Shown here one piece after another: positions 26,936 to 39,754 of a stretch of 64,000 nt of DNA; position 1 is the first letter of the stretch, and each line of letters begins with the position of its first letter. Source of the stretch: CATQHD01 sp965202675 (lineage in GTDB: Bacteria > Actinomycetota > Acidimicrobiia > Spongiisociales > Spongiisociaceae); the NCBI GenBank assembly GCA_965202675.1, contig OZ241842.1, forward strand, positions 1,922,001 to 1,986,000. The letters are read 5' to 3'. The position numbers and the translations under genes were made by a program. The notes under the pieces were generated by a model. That model was not told the origin of the DNA, did not search any database, and saw only the letters and a program-made list of their open reading frames with translations.

Positions 26936-27661
26936 ATGGCCCGCATGATCGGCAAGGGCAAGCGCTACCGGCAGACGGCGGCCTCATACGAAAAGCACCG
27001 GTACTATCCGCCGCCCGAGGCGGTGCGCCTGGTCAAGACGCTGGCCTCCGCCCGCTTCGACGAGACGGTGGAGGCGGTGATGACGCTGGGCGTCGATTCG
27101 CGCCGGGCCGATCAAGCGGTGCGGGGGACGGTGATCCTTCCCCACGGAACCGGCAGCGAGGTGCGGGTGGCGGTGTTCGCCGGCAGCGACCTGCAGCCGG
27201 AGGCCGAAGAGGCGGGCGCCGAGGTGGTGGGCGGCGAGGAGCTCATCGAGATGCTGTCATCGGGTGGCGAGATCGCCTTCGACGTTGCGATCGCCGCCCC
27301 CGACATGATGTCCAAGGTAGGAAAGCTGGGCAAGCTGCTCGGGCCGCGCGGGCTGATGCCCAACCCCAAGGCCGGCACCATCACCCGGGATCTGGGCCGT
27401 TCCATACGGGAGTTCAAAAGCGGGAAGGTCGAATACCGCAACGACCGCTACGGCAACGTGGCGCTCCCCATCGGCAAGGCCTCCTTCGAGGAGCAGCAGC
27501 TCTACGAGAACCTGTCCACCCTGGTCACCGAGATCATCAGGGTGAAGCCCGCCGCCGCCAAGGGGACCTACCTGAGGAAGCTGACCCTCTCCTCCACGAT
27601 GGGGCCGGGCATCCGGGTGGATGTGTCGCGGGTCGACCGCATGGGGTCCCAAGCCGCCTGA
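26936..27661 (+). CDS. rplA: 50S ribosomal protein L1
   Basis: A 241-residue L1. Markers are GKGKRYRQ, VDSRRADQAVRGTVILPHGTG (seen as two pieces), LGPRGLMPNPKAGT and KSGKVEYRNDRYGNVALPIGK. The ATG at 26936 follows AAGGAGGAAACC. It forms the L1 stalk and represses its own operon in other bacteria. Confidence 0.97.
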   Translation: MARMIGKGKRYRQTAASYEKHRYYPPPEAVRLVKTLASARFDETVEAVMTLGVDSRRADQAVRGTVILPHGTGSEVRVAVFAGSDLQPEAEEAGAEVVGGEELIEMLSSGGEIAFDVAIAAPDMMSKVGKLGKLLGPRGLMPNPKAGTITRDLGRSIREFKSGKVEYRNDRYGNVALPIGKASFEEQQLYENLSTLVTEIIRVKPAAAKGTYLRKLTLSSTMGPGIRVDVSRVDRMGSQAA

Positions 27662-27684
27662 CCCCCTCCCCGCCCGCGCCGTTC

Positions 27685-27713
27685 TTGGCGTTGGGCGCCG
27701 GGCCGGTTATCCT
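27685..27713 (+). promoter_or_regulatory. Putative promoter before rplJL
   Basis: TTGGCG (27685-27690), 17-bp spacer, TATCCT (27708-27713), just upstream of the L10 leader. Confidence 0.45.
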
Positions 27714-27749
27714 CGCGCCTGCGCTTCGGGGCTCGGACGCCGCGGAGCG

Positions 27750-27870
27750 TAAATGACCGCAGACAGCCGGTACCGGCCGCCGCGGCGGAGGAGGCCCTTC
27801 CCGCGGCGGGTGGTGTAAGCGATCCGGGCGGATTCGCCTGCCGAGGTCGATTCGGGTTTGCCGACCCCTT
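27750..27870 (+). promoter_or_regulatory. Ribosomal protein L10 leader
   Basis: The 293-bp gap before rplJ holds the conserved L10 leader pattern: GACCGCAGACAGCCGGTACCGG at 27754 (in two parts GACCGCAGACAGCC and GGTACCGG), a GC-rich arm, GGTGTAAGCGATCC, and CCTGCCGAGGTCGATTCG at 27837. In the known family, the L10-L12 complex binds this RNA to repress rplJL. Confidence 0.7.
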
Positions 27871-27954
27871 TCCCCTCTGCAGCCGACCACGGCATGCCTG
27901 CGCGCACGAGGCGCCGAGCCGCGGGCCCGTCCGGAAACAGAGGAGGAGCAGCCA

Positions 27955-28506
27955 ATGCCGAGACCCGAGAAGGTAAAGGCGGTCGAGCAGATCAAGGAGC
28001 GCTTCGCGGCCTCTTCCACCTCCTTTCTGACCGAGTATCGAGGGCTCACGGTCTCCCAACAGCAGGAGCTCCGCCGTTCGCTCCGAGAGGCCGGCGCCGA
28101 CTACAAGGTGATGAAGATGACCCTCACCCGCCGGGCCCTGAACGAGCTGGGGCAGTACGGGCTGGACGAATGGCTGAAGGGGCCCACGGCGGTGGCTTTT
28201 GCGGCGGACGATCCGGTTCCGACCGCCCGCGCCCTTATGGGGTTCAGCAAGGAGCACGAGAACTTCGTGATCAAGGCCGGTCTGCTGAACGGGCAGGTGG
28301 TGGAGGCCGACAAGGTGGCGGTGCTGGCCGCCATAGAGGACCGTCCGGTGCTCTTGTCGAAGGTGGCGGGCGCCCTGAGGGGCCCCTTGTCGAGGGCGGC
28401 GTTCCTGATGGGTTCGTTCCCCAGGGAGGCCGCTTCGGTGTTCTCGCAGCTGCTCGAACGCAAGGAGGAAGCCGCCGGGTCTGCGCCCGGTTCCCCGCCC
28501 GGTTGA
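27955..28506 (+). CDS. rplJ: 50S ribosomal protein L10
   Basis: A 183-residue L10. It begins RPEKVKAVEQIKERFAASS, then FLTEYRGLTVSQQQELRRSL, and YKVMKMTLTRRAL. It anchors L7/L12 dimers on the ribosome. The ATG follows GAGGAGGAGC. It lies downstream of the L10 leader and 80 bp before rplL. Confidence 0.97.
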   Translation: MPRPEKVKAVEQIKERFAASSTSFLTEYRGLTVSQQQELRRSLREAGADYKVMKMTLTRRALNELGQYGLDEWLKGPTAVAFAADDPVPTARALMGFSKEHENFVIKAGLLNGQVVEADKVAVLAAIEDRPVLLSKVAGALRGPLSRAAFLMGSFPREAASVFSQLLERKEEAAGSAPGSPPG

Positions 28507-28586
28507 GAAGACCGGCGGGGCAGGCGGCGATCAGAAGGAGCCTCGGCGGGTTCGGCCCGGAGGCAACATAGAACAGGAGGAATGAC

Positions 28587-28976
28587 ATGGCCAAGCTGAG
28601 CACCCAGGAGCTGTTGGGCGTCTTCGAGGAGATGACGGTCTTGGAGCTCAAAGAATTTCTCGATGCTTTCGAGGCGCATTTCGAGGTTACCGCGGCCGCG
28701 GGGATCGTCGCGGCGCCCGGCTCGGCGGGCGACGGCGCCGCGGCCGAAGCCGCCGAAGAGGAGCAGTTCGAGTTCGATTTGGTGCTGACCGGATCCGGAG
28801 ACAAGAAGATTCAGGTCATCAAGGAAGTCCGCTCTCTTACCACCCTGGGCCTCAAGGAGGCCAAGGCGCTGGTGGACGGCCTTCCCAACGTCGTTCTCGA
28901 GGCGGTCTCGAAGGAGGAGGCCGAAGCGGCCAAGGTCAAGATCGAAGCGGTGGGCGGCACCGCCGAGCTTCGCTGA
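28587..28976 (+). CDS. rplL: 50S ribosomal protein L7/L12
   Basis: A 129-residue L7/L12. The N-terminal dimerisation region (STQELLGVFEEMTVLELKEF), an Ala/Gly-rich hinge and the C-terminal EFDLVLTGSGDKKIQVIKEV, TLGLKEAKALVDGLP are all present. It recruits translational GTPases. The ribosome site is CAGGAGGAATGAC. Confidence 0.97.
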   Translation: MAKLSTQELLGVFEEMTVLELKEFLDAFEAHFEVTAAAGIVAAPGSAGDGAAAEAAEEEQFEFDLVLTGSGDKKIQVIKEVRSLTTLGLKEAKALVDGLPNVVLEAVSKEEAEAAKVKIEAVGGTAELR

Positions 28977-29014
28977 ACCCGCCGGATCCGAACCCTTCTG
29001 CCCGCCGGAACGTT

Positions 29015-29038
29015 CCCGGGACCTGCAGAGGCCCCGGG
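29015..29038 (+). terminator. Hairpin between rplL and rpoB (attenuator-like)
   Basis: CCCGGG-A-CCT / GCAG loop / AGG-C-CCCGGG forms a 9-bp stem with one mismatch, 39 bp after rplL. No U-tract follows, so partial attenuation, as between rplL and rpoB elsewhere, is more likely than full termination. Confidence 0.4.
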
Positions 29039-29083
29039 GGTCGGGGACCGGATGGGCGCGGTGCGGCTATTCGGCCGCGGGGA

Positions 29084-29113
29084 TTTTGGGGTTTTAGCAA
29101 GCTGTGGTACGAT
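29084..29113 (+). promoter_or_regulatory. Possible rpoB promoter
   Basis: In the 435-bp rplL-rpoB gap, TTTTGG (29084-29089) with TACGAT (29108-29113) at 18 bp resembles a weak promoter. The rest of the gap, up to 29411, shows no gene or recognised RNA. Confidence 0.3.
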
Positions 29114-29411
29114 TGCCGTGGAATGGAGACGGGATTCTACCCGGAGGGGAATTGAGGCGGGAGTCCGTCGATCATAGTTGATCCGGTCAGGCAGGGCGGA
29201 CGCGTGTCGCCCTGTCCTTGCGCGCGGGGAAACCCCATGCCGCCAAACGGCGCGACGCGGTGCGGCCCTGTCCGGCCGCACGGCGCGCCTGCGGTCCGGG
29301 TTCCGCACCGACGGCCGCGTTGAAGGGCTCCGGGGGCCGCCGGAGGGCCCGCAGTGGACCGACGGTCGTCCGGCCGGGGAAATGGGAGAGCAGCACAACT
29401 GGGAGGAAACC

Positions 29412-32400
29412 GTGGCCGCAGCCCGTGTAGCCGAGCGCGAGCGCCTGTCGTTCTCGAAGATCAAAGAGGTATTGCCGTTGCCGGACCTCTTGGAGGTGCA
29501 GCGCCGGTCGTTCGACCGGTTGATCAATAAAGGCCTGACCGAGGTACTCGACCAGCTGTCGCCCATCGAGGACTTCTCCGGCTCCCTGGCGCTGGAGCTC
29601 AGCAACCACTACTTCGGCGAACCGCTGATGACAATGGAAGAAGCCAAGGAGCGCGACGCCAGCTACGCCAAGCCCCTGCATGTAACCGCCCGTTTCCTCA
29701 ACCGGGGCACCGGCGAGATCAAGGAGCAGGGGGTGTTCCTGGGCGACTTTCCGATGATGACCGCCAACGGCACCTTCATCATCAACGGCACCGAGCGGGT
29801 GGTGGTGAGCCAGCTGGTGCGCTCGCCGGGCGTCTACTTTGATCGGTCGATCGACAAGGCCTCCGACAAGGACATCTACGGGGCCAAGATAATCCCCGGC
29901 CAGGGCGCCTGGATGCTGTTCGACATCGACAAGCGGGACACGGTGGGGATCAAGGTGGACCGCAAGCGGCGCCAGTACATCACCTCCTTCGTGCGCGCCC
30001 TGGGCATCGCCGAGACCGATGAGCAGATACTCGACCTGTTCGACCACGCCAAGGTCATACAGAACACGCTGGAAAAGGACGACACGGCCACCGTGGAGGA
30101 GGCCCAGCTGGACTTCTACCGCAAGCAGCGCCCCGGCGAGCCCTCGGCGGTGGAATCGGCCCGCAGCCTCATCAATTCCCTCTTCAAGAACCGGAAGCGC
30201 TACGACCTCACCGATGTGGGCCGCTACAAGATCAACCAGAAATTCGCCAATCCAGACGATCACGCCGCCGATGTCCGCCTGCTAACCCACGAGGATCTCG
30301 TCAACACCATCCGCTACATGGTCCACCTCTACGAAGGCAAGGAATCCATGACCTACAAGATCCTGCCCGCCGAGAGGTCCGGGGAGGCGGAGCGGGCGGA
30401 CGGCGCCGCCGCGGCGCCGGTAACCGAGGACGGCCAGCCGGTGCTGGTCCAGACCGACGACACCGACCATTTCGGCAACCGCCGGGTGCGCACGGTGGGC
30501 GAGCTGGTGAAGAACCAGATCCGGATCGGCCTGGCGCGCATGGAGCGGCAGGTGAGGGAGCGGATGACCACCCAGGATCCGGACGCCATCACCCCCCAGA
30601 GCCTCATCAATATCCGTCCGGTGGTGGGCGCCATCAAGGAGTTCTTCGGTTCCAGCCAGCTCAGCCAGTTCATGGATCAGCCCAACCCGCTGGCGGGGCT
30701 GACCCACCGCCGCCGCCTGTCGGCCTTGGGGCCGGGGGGCGTGTCGCGGGAGCGGGCGGGGTTCGAAGTGAGGGACGTCCACCCTTCCCACTACGGCCGC
30801 ATGTGCCCCATCGAGACCCCGGAGGGGCCCAACATCGGCCTGATCGGGTCGCTGGCCAGCTATGCGAAGGTCAACCAGCACGGATTCATCGCCACCCCTT
30901 ACCGGGTGGTGAAGGAAGGCAGGGTGACCGACAAGGTCGAGTACCTGACGGCCCACGAAGAAGAGAGGTATGTGATCGCCCAGGCCAGCGCCCCCCTCAA
31001 CGAGGACGGTTCTTTCGTCAGGGAACGCGTCCTGGTGCGCCGGGCGGGCGGGGATGTCGACTCCGTGCCGCCCCGGGAGGTCGACTACATGGATGTGTCG
31101 CCCCAGCAGATAGTGTCGATCGCCACCTCGCTCATCCCCTTCCTGGAGCACGACGACGCCAACCGGGCCCTGATGGGTTCCAACATGCAGCGCCAGGCGG
31201 TTCCGCTCCTCCAGGCCGAGGCGCCGCTGGTGGGCACCGGCGTGGAGGCCAAGGCGGCCCTGGACTCCGGGGACATGGTGATCTGCGGCGTCACCGGGAT
31301 GGTGTCGAAGGTAACCGGAGACGAGATAGAGGTCAGGGAATACAAGTCCCAGAAACACCCCGACCGGCTGCAGAAGACCCACACCTACCGGCTGCGCAAG
31401 TTCGAGCGCTCCAACCAGGGCACCTCCATCAACCAGAAGCCCGCCGTGCGGAAGAACCAGCGGGTGCGGGCGGGTACGGTGCTGGCCGACGGCCCCTCCA
31501 CCGACCGCGGCGAGCTGGCCCTCGGCAAGAACCTGTTGGCGGCCTACATGCCCTGGAAGGGCCACAATTTCGAGGACGCCATCGTGCTCAGCCACCGGCT
31601 GGTGAAGGAGGACATCCTTACCTCCGTTCATATCGAGCAGTACGAGGTGGACGCCCGCGACACCAAGCTGGGGGCGGAGGAGATCACCCGCGACATTCCC
31701 AACGTGGCCGAGGAGGTGCTGCGCGACATCAACGACGAGGGCGTCATCAGGGTGGGCGCCGATGTGGGGCCGGGGGACTACCTGGTCGGCAAGGTAACCC
31801 CCAAGGGGGAGACCGAGATGACTCCCGAAGAGCGGCTCCTCCGGGCCATCTTCGGCGAGAAGGCCCGCGAGGTGCGCGATTCCTCCCTCAAGGTGCCCCA
31901 CGGCGAGACCGGCAAGGTCATCGACGTAAAGGTGTTCCGCCGCTCGGAGGGGTACGACGACCTCCAGCCGGGGGTGAACGAGCTGGTAAGGGTCTATGTG
32001 GCGGGCCAGCGCAAGATCTCGGAGGGGGACAAGCTGGCCGGACGCCACGGCAACAAGGGGGTGATCGCCAAGATCCTCCCCGAGGAGGACATGCCCTTCC
32101 TGGCGGACGGCACCCCGGTTGACATCGTGCTCTCCCCGCTGGGCGTTCCCTCCCGCATGAACCTCGGGCAGGTGCTCGAGACCCATCTGGGTTGGGCGGC
32201 CGCCCGGGGCTGGGACGCCTACGAATCCGACGACAGCCCCAGAAAAGACGGCGCCCCCCCGTGGTCGTGCGTGGCCACCCCGGTGTTCAACGGCGCCCGC
32301 GAGGACGAGATCGTCTCGGTCGTCCGCAACAGCCTGCCCAACCGGGACGGCGACCGGCTCATCGACGCGGACGGCAAGGCGGTGCTCTACGACGGGCGCA

Positions 32401-32879
32401 CCGGGCTGGCCTTCGACGCCCCGGTTACCGTGGGTTACCACTACATCCTCAAGCTGGTGCACCTGGTGGACGACAAGATACACGCCCGTTCCACCGGCCC
32501 CTATTCGATGATCACCCAGCAGCCCCTGGGCGGAAAGGCCCAGTTCGGCGGGCAGCGCTTCGGTGAGATGGAGGTGTGGGCGCTGGAGGCCTACGGCGCC
32601 GCCTACGCCCTCCAGGAGCTTCTGACCATCAAGTCGGACGACGTGTTGGGGAGGGTGAAGGTCTACGAATCGATCGTGAAAGGCGACAACATCCCGGAGC
32701 CCGGGATACCGGAGTCTTTCAAGGTGCTCATAAAGGAGATGCAAAGCCTGTGTCTGAACGTCGAGCTGCTGGCGGCGGGCGAGGAGATCCAGTTCAAGGA
32801 CCTGGACGAGGATCTCTACCGCGCGTCGGAGGCGCTCGGAATCGATCTGTCGCGCCCGGAGCGCAGGGAAGAGGGTTGA
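29412..32879 (+). CDS. rpoB: DNA-directed RNA polymerase subunit beta
   Basis: About 1155 residues. Markers are LSFSKIKEVLPLPDLLEVQR at the N-terminus, the rifampicin region SSQLSQFMDQPNPLAGL (Pro at a usual Asn), LGPGGVSRERAGFEVRDVH, MCPIETPEGPNIGL and KLAGRHGNKGVI near the C-terminus. GTG 29412 follows GGGAGG at 6 bp and is favoured; an ATG at 29382 (ten codons earlier) has GGGGA only one base upstream. rpoC starts 4 bp after its stop. Confidence 0.97.
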   Translation: MAAARVAERERLSFSKIKEVLPLPDLLEVQRRSFDRLINKGLTEVLDQLSPIEDFSGSLALELSNHYFGEPLMTMEEAKERDASYAKPLHVTARFLNRGTGEIKEQGVFLGDFPMMTANGTFIINGTERVVVSQLVRSPGVYFDRSIDKASDKDIYGAKIIPGQGAWMLFDIDKRDTVGIKVDRKRRQYITSFVRALGIAETDEQILDLFDHAKVIQNTLEKDDTATVEEAQLDFYRKQRPGEPSAVESARSLINSLFKNRKRYDLTDVGRYKINQKFANPDDHAADVRLLTHEDLVNTIRYMVHLYEGKESMTYKILPAERSGEAERADGAAAAPVTEDGQPVLVQTDDTDHFGNRRVRTVGELVKNQIRIGLARMERQVRERMTTQDPDAITPQSLINIRPVVGAIKEFFGSSQLSQFMDQPNPLAGLTHRRRLSALGPGGVSRERAGFEVRDVHPSHYGRMCPIETPEGPNIGLIGSLASYAKVNQHGFIATPYRVVKEGRVTDKVEYLTAHEEERYVIAQASAPLNEDGSFVRERVLVRRAGGDVDSVPPREVDYMDVSPQQIVSIATSLIPFLEHDDANRALMGSNMQRQAVPLLQAEAPLVGTGVEAKAALDSGDMVICGVTGMVSKVTGDEIEVREYKSQKHPDRLQKTHTYRLRKFERSNQGTSINQKPAVRKNQRVRAGTVLADGPSTDRGELALGKNLLAAYMPWKGHNFEDAIVLSHRLVKEDILTSVHIEQYEVDARDTKLGAEEITRDIPNVAEEVLRDINDEGVIRVGADVGPGDYLVGKVTPKGETEMTPEERLLRAIFGEKAREVRDSSLKVPHGETGKVIDVKVFRRSEGYDDLQPGVNELVRVYVAGQRKISEGDKLAGRHGNKGVIAKILPEEDMPFLADGTPVDIVLSPLGVPSRMNLGQVLETHLGWAAARGWDAYESDDSPRKDGAPPWSCVATPVFNGAREDEIVSVVRNSLPNRDGDRLIDADGKAVLYDGRTGLAFDAPVTVGYHYILKLVHLVDDKIHARSTGPYSMITQQPLGGKAQFGGQRFGEMEVWALEAYGAAYALQELLTIKSDDVLGRVKVYESIVKGDNIPEPGIPESFKVLIKEMQSLCLNVELLAAGEEIQFKDLDEDLYRASEALGIDLSRPERREEG

Positions 32880-32883
32880 AATA

Positions 32884-36915
<4,032 letters not shown>

Positions 36916-36955
36916 CGACCGGGGGCCGATGCGCCTGCGCCCGAAGCAACGCCGG

Positions 36956-37218
36956 TCAAAGGTCGAGAGGGGCCGGTTTCACCGATAAGAAATAGCCGCC
37001 GATCAGCTCGCCGGTCAAATCGCCGACTGCAATATGATATTCGCCTGTCGAAAGAGCGCGATGGATCGTGTCGAAACAGGGTCAACAGCCGGAAGGCCCG
37101 CAACCGCAGAATCTTCCTCGGCCTTCGGCGCCGTCGCGGTCTCCGGACTCTAGACGCAGGCATTCAGCAGAGCGAATGCAACCAGCAAGCCCGAGACCAG
37201 GAATCGGCGGTAAGGCAT
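36956..37218 (-). pseudogene. Decayed small exported protein
   Basis: ATG 37218, preceded by GGAGGGGCG, encodes MPYRRFLVSGLLVAFALLNACV and then TAG at 37152-37150, a signal peptide with a lipobox-like LLNAC. Beyond the TAG the same frame reads SPETATAPKAEEDSAVAG; after one shift of frame it continues DTIHRALSTGEYHIAVG and LIGGYFLSVKP to a stop at 36956. The pieces look like one small lipoprotein broken by a stop and a frameshift. Alternatively only the 22-residue peptide is made. The rest of the 36916-37149 gap shows nothing else that I recognise. Confidence 0.35.
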
Positions 37219-37230
37219 AGCGCCCCTCCA

Positions 37231-37428
37231 TTAGTAGCCGCCGCGGCGGTCCCACCAACTCCCCTTGTTTTCTGGGGGGCGCCGGTCTACACCTTGGCTT
37301 CCGATGTTGTTCCTCCGTTTGCCGGATACCCTTCGATCGCACGCCGCGCAGTAATGATGCCGCCGGTTGCCGAACAACATAAAAATGGAAATCAAATGCC
37401 AAGGAGCCGGTAATACAACCCAGGTCAC
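37231..37428 (-). CDS. Small membrane protein with CxxC motif
   Basis: A 65-residue frame from GTG 37428 (GGAG upstream). It has a hydrophobic segment (WVVLPAPWHLISIFMLF) followed by HHYCAACDRRV, a CxxC that could bind zinc with the neighbouring histidines. Its TAA is 12 bp before the ATG of the decayed gene, with that gene's ribosome site between, which suggests an operon. It could also be an extension of the longer minus-strand frame; the role is unknown. Confidence 0.4.
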   Translation of the reverse strand: MTWVVLPAPWHLISIFMLFGNRRHHYCAACDRRVSGKRRNNIGSQGVDRRPPENKGSWWDRRGGY

Positions 37429-37517
37429 CGTGAACTCCAGCTTCGTTTCCGCTTCTTTCGGGTGTTTCTGTTTGCCCTCACCGGTTGCGGGCGGCGGGAT
37501 CCGGGCGAAGGCTGCGC

Positions 37518-38582
37518 TCAGGAACCGGGATCGGCCGCGGGCGGTGGCGGCTTGACGGCTTGGGCGTGGTCCATGCCCGCCACCAGCACCGCATCGCCGG
37601 AGTCCACCACTATCACCCCTTCGAGGCCTACCACCGACACCGGGCGTCCGCCGTCCGCCCGTACGTAGCTGGAGGAGGCGTCCTGGAGGTGGACGGGTCC
37701 GGAGGCGGCGTTTCCGGCTTTGTCCCTGGGGCCCAGCTCCCAGAGGGCGTCCCAGGACCCGGCGTCGCTCCAGCCGGCCGCCAGCGGCGTGGCCGCCCCG
37801 CGGCGGGTTCGTTCCATTACCGCCCGGTCGATAGATTCCGACGGGCAGCCGGCGAAGGAGTCCGGGTCGAGCAGGACGCCGCCCCCGTCCTCCGGCAGGG
37901 GGGAGGCGGCGGTGAGGGCGGCGTCGGTCCGGGCGGCGACCTCCGGGTGGAACAGGCGGAGTTCCTCCAAATAGGTTCCCGCCCGAAACAGGAAAATGCC
38001 GCTGTTCCATAGGTGGCGGCCCGTTTCCAGGTAACGCCGGGCGGTCGGCAGGTCGGGTTTCTCCCGGAAGGAGGCGATGCGGCGGACGCCGCCGGCCGGG
38101 CCGGGGAGCGGCCCGCCTTCCTCTATGTAGCCGTATCCGGTCTCGGGGCGGTCGGGGGCGACCCCGAAGGTCACCAGCCAGCCATCGGCGGCGGCCGGGG
38201 CGCCGATCCGGACGGCGGCGGCGAAGGCGCCAGCGTCGTCTATCAGGTGGTCGGCCGGCAGCACCAGCATGAGAGCTTCCTCGTCCAAGGTCAGGGCCGC
38301 GGCGGCCGCCGCCGGGGCGGTGCTGCGTCCGAAGGGCTCCAGCAGGAAGACGCAGTCGCGGGCGCCGACCTCCTCCAGCTGTTGGGCTATGGGCCGGTGG
38401 TGGGCTTGGTTGCACACGATGATCGGGCGCCCCGTTCGGGGAAGGGCGGCGGCGCGGCGCACCGTTTCCTGGAGCAGGGAGAGGTCCCCGGTCAGCCGGA
38501 TGAGGGGCTTGGGGTGTTCGGGGCGGGACATGGGCCACAGCCGGGCGCCCTGGCCTCCTGCCAGGATTACCGGGATCAGCAT
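37518..38582 (-). CDS. Mannose-1-phosphate guanylyltransferase
   Basis: A 354-residue nucleotidyltransferase that makes GDP-mannose from mannose-1-phosphate and GTP. The pyrophosphorylase signature AGGQGARLWPMSRPEHPKPL is at the N-terminus, followed by LVLPADHLI, GYGYIEEG, FREKPDLPTA, WNSGIFLFRAGTYLEE and SDAGSWDALWELG. It lacks the C-terminal isomerase domain, so it is the short single-function form. The start is ATG 38582. It supplies precursors for glycans, possibly envelope polymers. It is followed by small genes on the same strand. Confidence 0.9.
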   Translation of the reverse strand: MLIPVILAGGQGARLWPMSRPEHPKPLIRLTGDLSLLQETVRRAAALPRTGRPIIVCNQAHHRPIAQQLEEVGARDCVFLLEPFGRSTAPAAAAAALTLDEEALMLVLPADHLIDDAGAFAAAVRIGAPAAADGWLVTFGVAPDRPETGYGYIEEGGPLPGPAGGVRRIASFREKPDLPTARRYLETGRHLWNSGIFLFRAGTYLEELRLFHPEVAARTDAALTAASPLPEDGGGVLLDPDSFAGCPSESIDRAVMERTRRGAATPLAAGWSDAGSWDALWELGPRDKAGNAASGPVHLQDASSSYVRADGGRPVSVVGLEGVIVVDSGDAVLVAGMDHAQAVKPPPPAADPGS

Positions 38583-38608
38583 GGGCCGCCCTTCCGCCCC
38601 CGACCGGA

Positions 38609-39604
38609 TCACCCGTACAGCTCGGAATGGCTGCGCATGGCGAACCGGTCGGTCATTCCCGCCACGTAGTCGACCGCCCGCTGGAGCGCCGTCTGCTCGT
38701 TCCCGGGATCGGAACGAGGGTCTCCGGGGATGTCGGACGGACGGGCGCGGTAGTAGCGCACCAGGTCCTCCACGATCTTCATGGCCCGGCGGCGGTGCGG
38801 CTCGCTTTCGGGCCGCAGGTAGACCCGCTCGAACATGAAGTCCCGCAGCTCCCCGATGGCCTCGGCGACGTCGGCTTCCATAACAACCGCGCCGGCGGCC
38901 AGCGACCCGTCCACCACGGCGTGCACCATGGCCGTAACCCAGCGGCCGTGCCGGTCGCCCAGCAGCGCCTGGGCGCGGAAGGGCAGGTCCCGATAGCGGA
39001 TGATCTCCGCCCGCATAGCGTCTATCGGGTCGTGGCTCAGGTAGGCGACCCGGTCGGCGTAGCGGCACAAGGTCCCTTCGGGGGTGGCGGGGGGCGGTTC
39101 CACCTTCCAGGTGTGCGCCCGGATGCCGTCGAGGGTCTCCCAGGTGAGGTTGAGGGGCTCCAGCACCGACAGCACCCGCACGGAGTGGTCGGAATGCAGC
39201 CAGCCTCCTTCCACGATCTGCGCCAGGGCGTCCTCCCCGGTGTGGCCGAAGGGTGCGTGGCCGATGTCGTGGCCCAGGCAGATCGCCTCCGTGAGGGCTT
39301 CGTTGAGGCCGAGGGCGACCGCCATCGACCGCCCGATCTGCGCCACCTGCAGGGTGTGGGTGAGCCTGGTGACGAAGTGGTCGTTGTCGGGGGCGATGAA
39401 CACCTGGGTCTTGTGGGCCAGACGGCGGATGGCGTTGGAGTGCACGATCCGGTCGCGGTCCCGCTCGAAGGCGGTGCGCAGCGGATCGGGCCCCTCGGCC
39501 CGCTCCCTCCCCTCCGAGTCGGCCGACCTGGTAGCGGCCGAGGCGAGCCCGGTGCGCTCCCTCCGCTCCCGCTCGACCCGATCGATCCTGCTCAGCTGTT
39601 CCAT
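38609..39604 (-). CDS. dgt: Deoxyguanosinetriphosphate triphosphohydrolase-like protein
   Basis: A 331-residue HD-domain dGTPase that cleaves dNTP to deoxynucleoside and triphosphate. The HD residues are visible: RLTHTLQVAQIGRSMA, CLGHDIGHAPFGHTGEDAL and YLSHDPIDAMRA. The N-terminal RIVHSNAIRRLAHKTQVF is characteristic. ATG 39604 was preferred to the earlier in-frame start because the family begins near there. It is divergent from the large AT-rich gene at 39751. Confidence 0.9.
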   Translation of the reverse strand: MEQLSRIDRVERERRERTGLASAATRSADSEGRERAEGPDPLRTAFERDRDRIVHSNAIRRLAHKTQVFIAPDNDHFVTRLTHTLQVAQIGRSMAVALGLNEALTEAICLGHDIGHAPFGHTGEDALAQIVEGGWLHSDHSVRVLSVLEPLNLTWETLDGIRAHTWKVEPPPATPEGTLCRYADRVAYLSHDPIDAMRAEIIRYRDLPFRAQALLGDRHGRWVTAMVHAVVDGSLAAGAVVMEADVAEAIGELRDFMFERVYLRPESEPHRRRAMKIVEDLVRYYRARPSDIPGDPRSDPGNEQTALQRAVDYVAGMTDRFAMRSHSELYG

Positions 39605-39644
39605 GATTCTGTCTCGCACCTGATGGCAGAGTTGGTTCTGGGGT

Positions 39645-39650
39645 ATTATA
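39645..39650 (-). promoter_or_regulatory. -10 box of dgt
   Basis: A perfect TATAAT on the minus strand, 41 bp before the dgt ATG. No clear -35 at 16-18 bp. Confidence 0.45.
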
Positions 39651-39727
39651 TTCCGGCCTTGATCACCCCGGCAGTCCGGTAGGAGGCTCACCGGCAAGGA
39701 TGGTGTGAAGGCGCGGCAGAAGCGGGC

Positions 39728-39754
39728 ATGGCCGAGGCAAGGAAAATACTATGA
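39728..39754 (+). CDS. 8-codon upstream frame before the GHKL-HNH gene
   Basis: ATG 39728 encodes MAEARKIL and stops at TGA 39752-39754, which overlaps the ATG of the next gene (ATGA). The AAGGAAAA inside it serves as the ribosome site of the large gene. It may be incidental or a coupling device. Confidence 0.3.
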   Translation: MAEARKIL

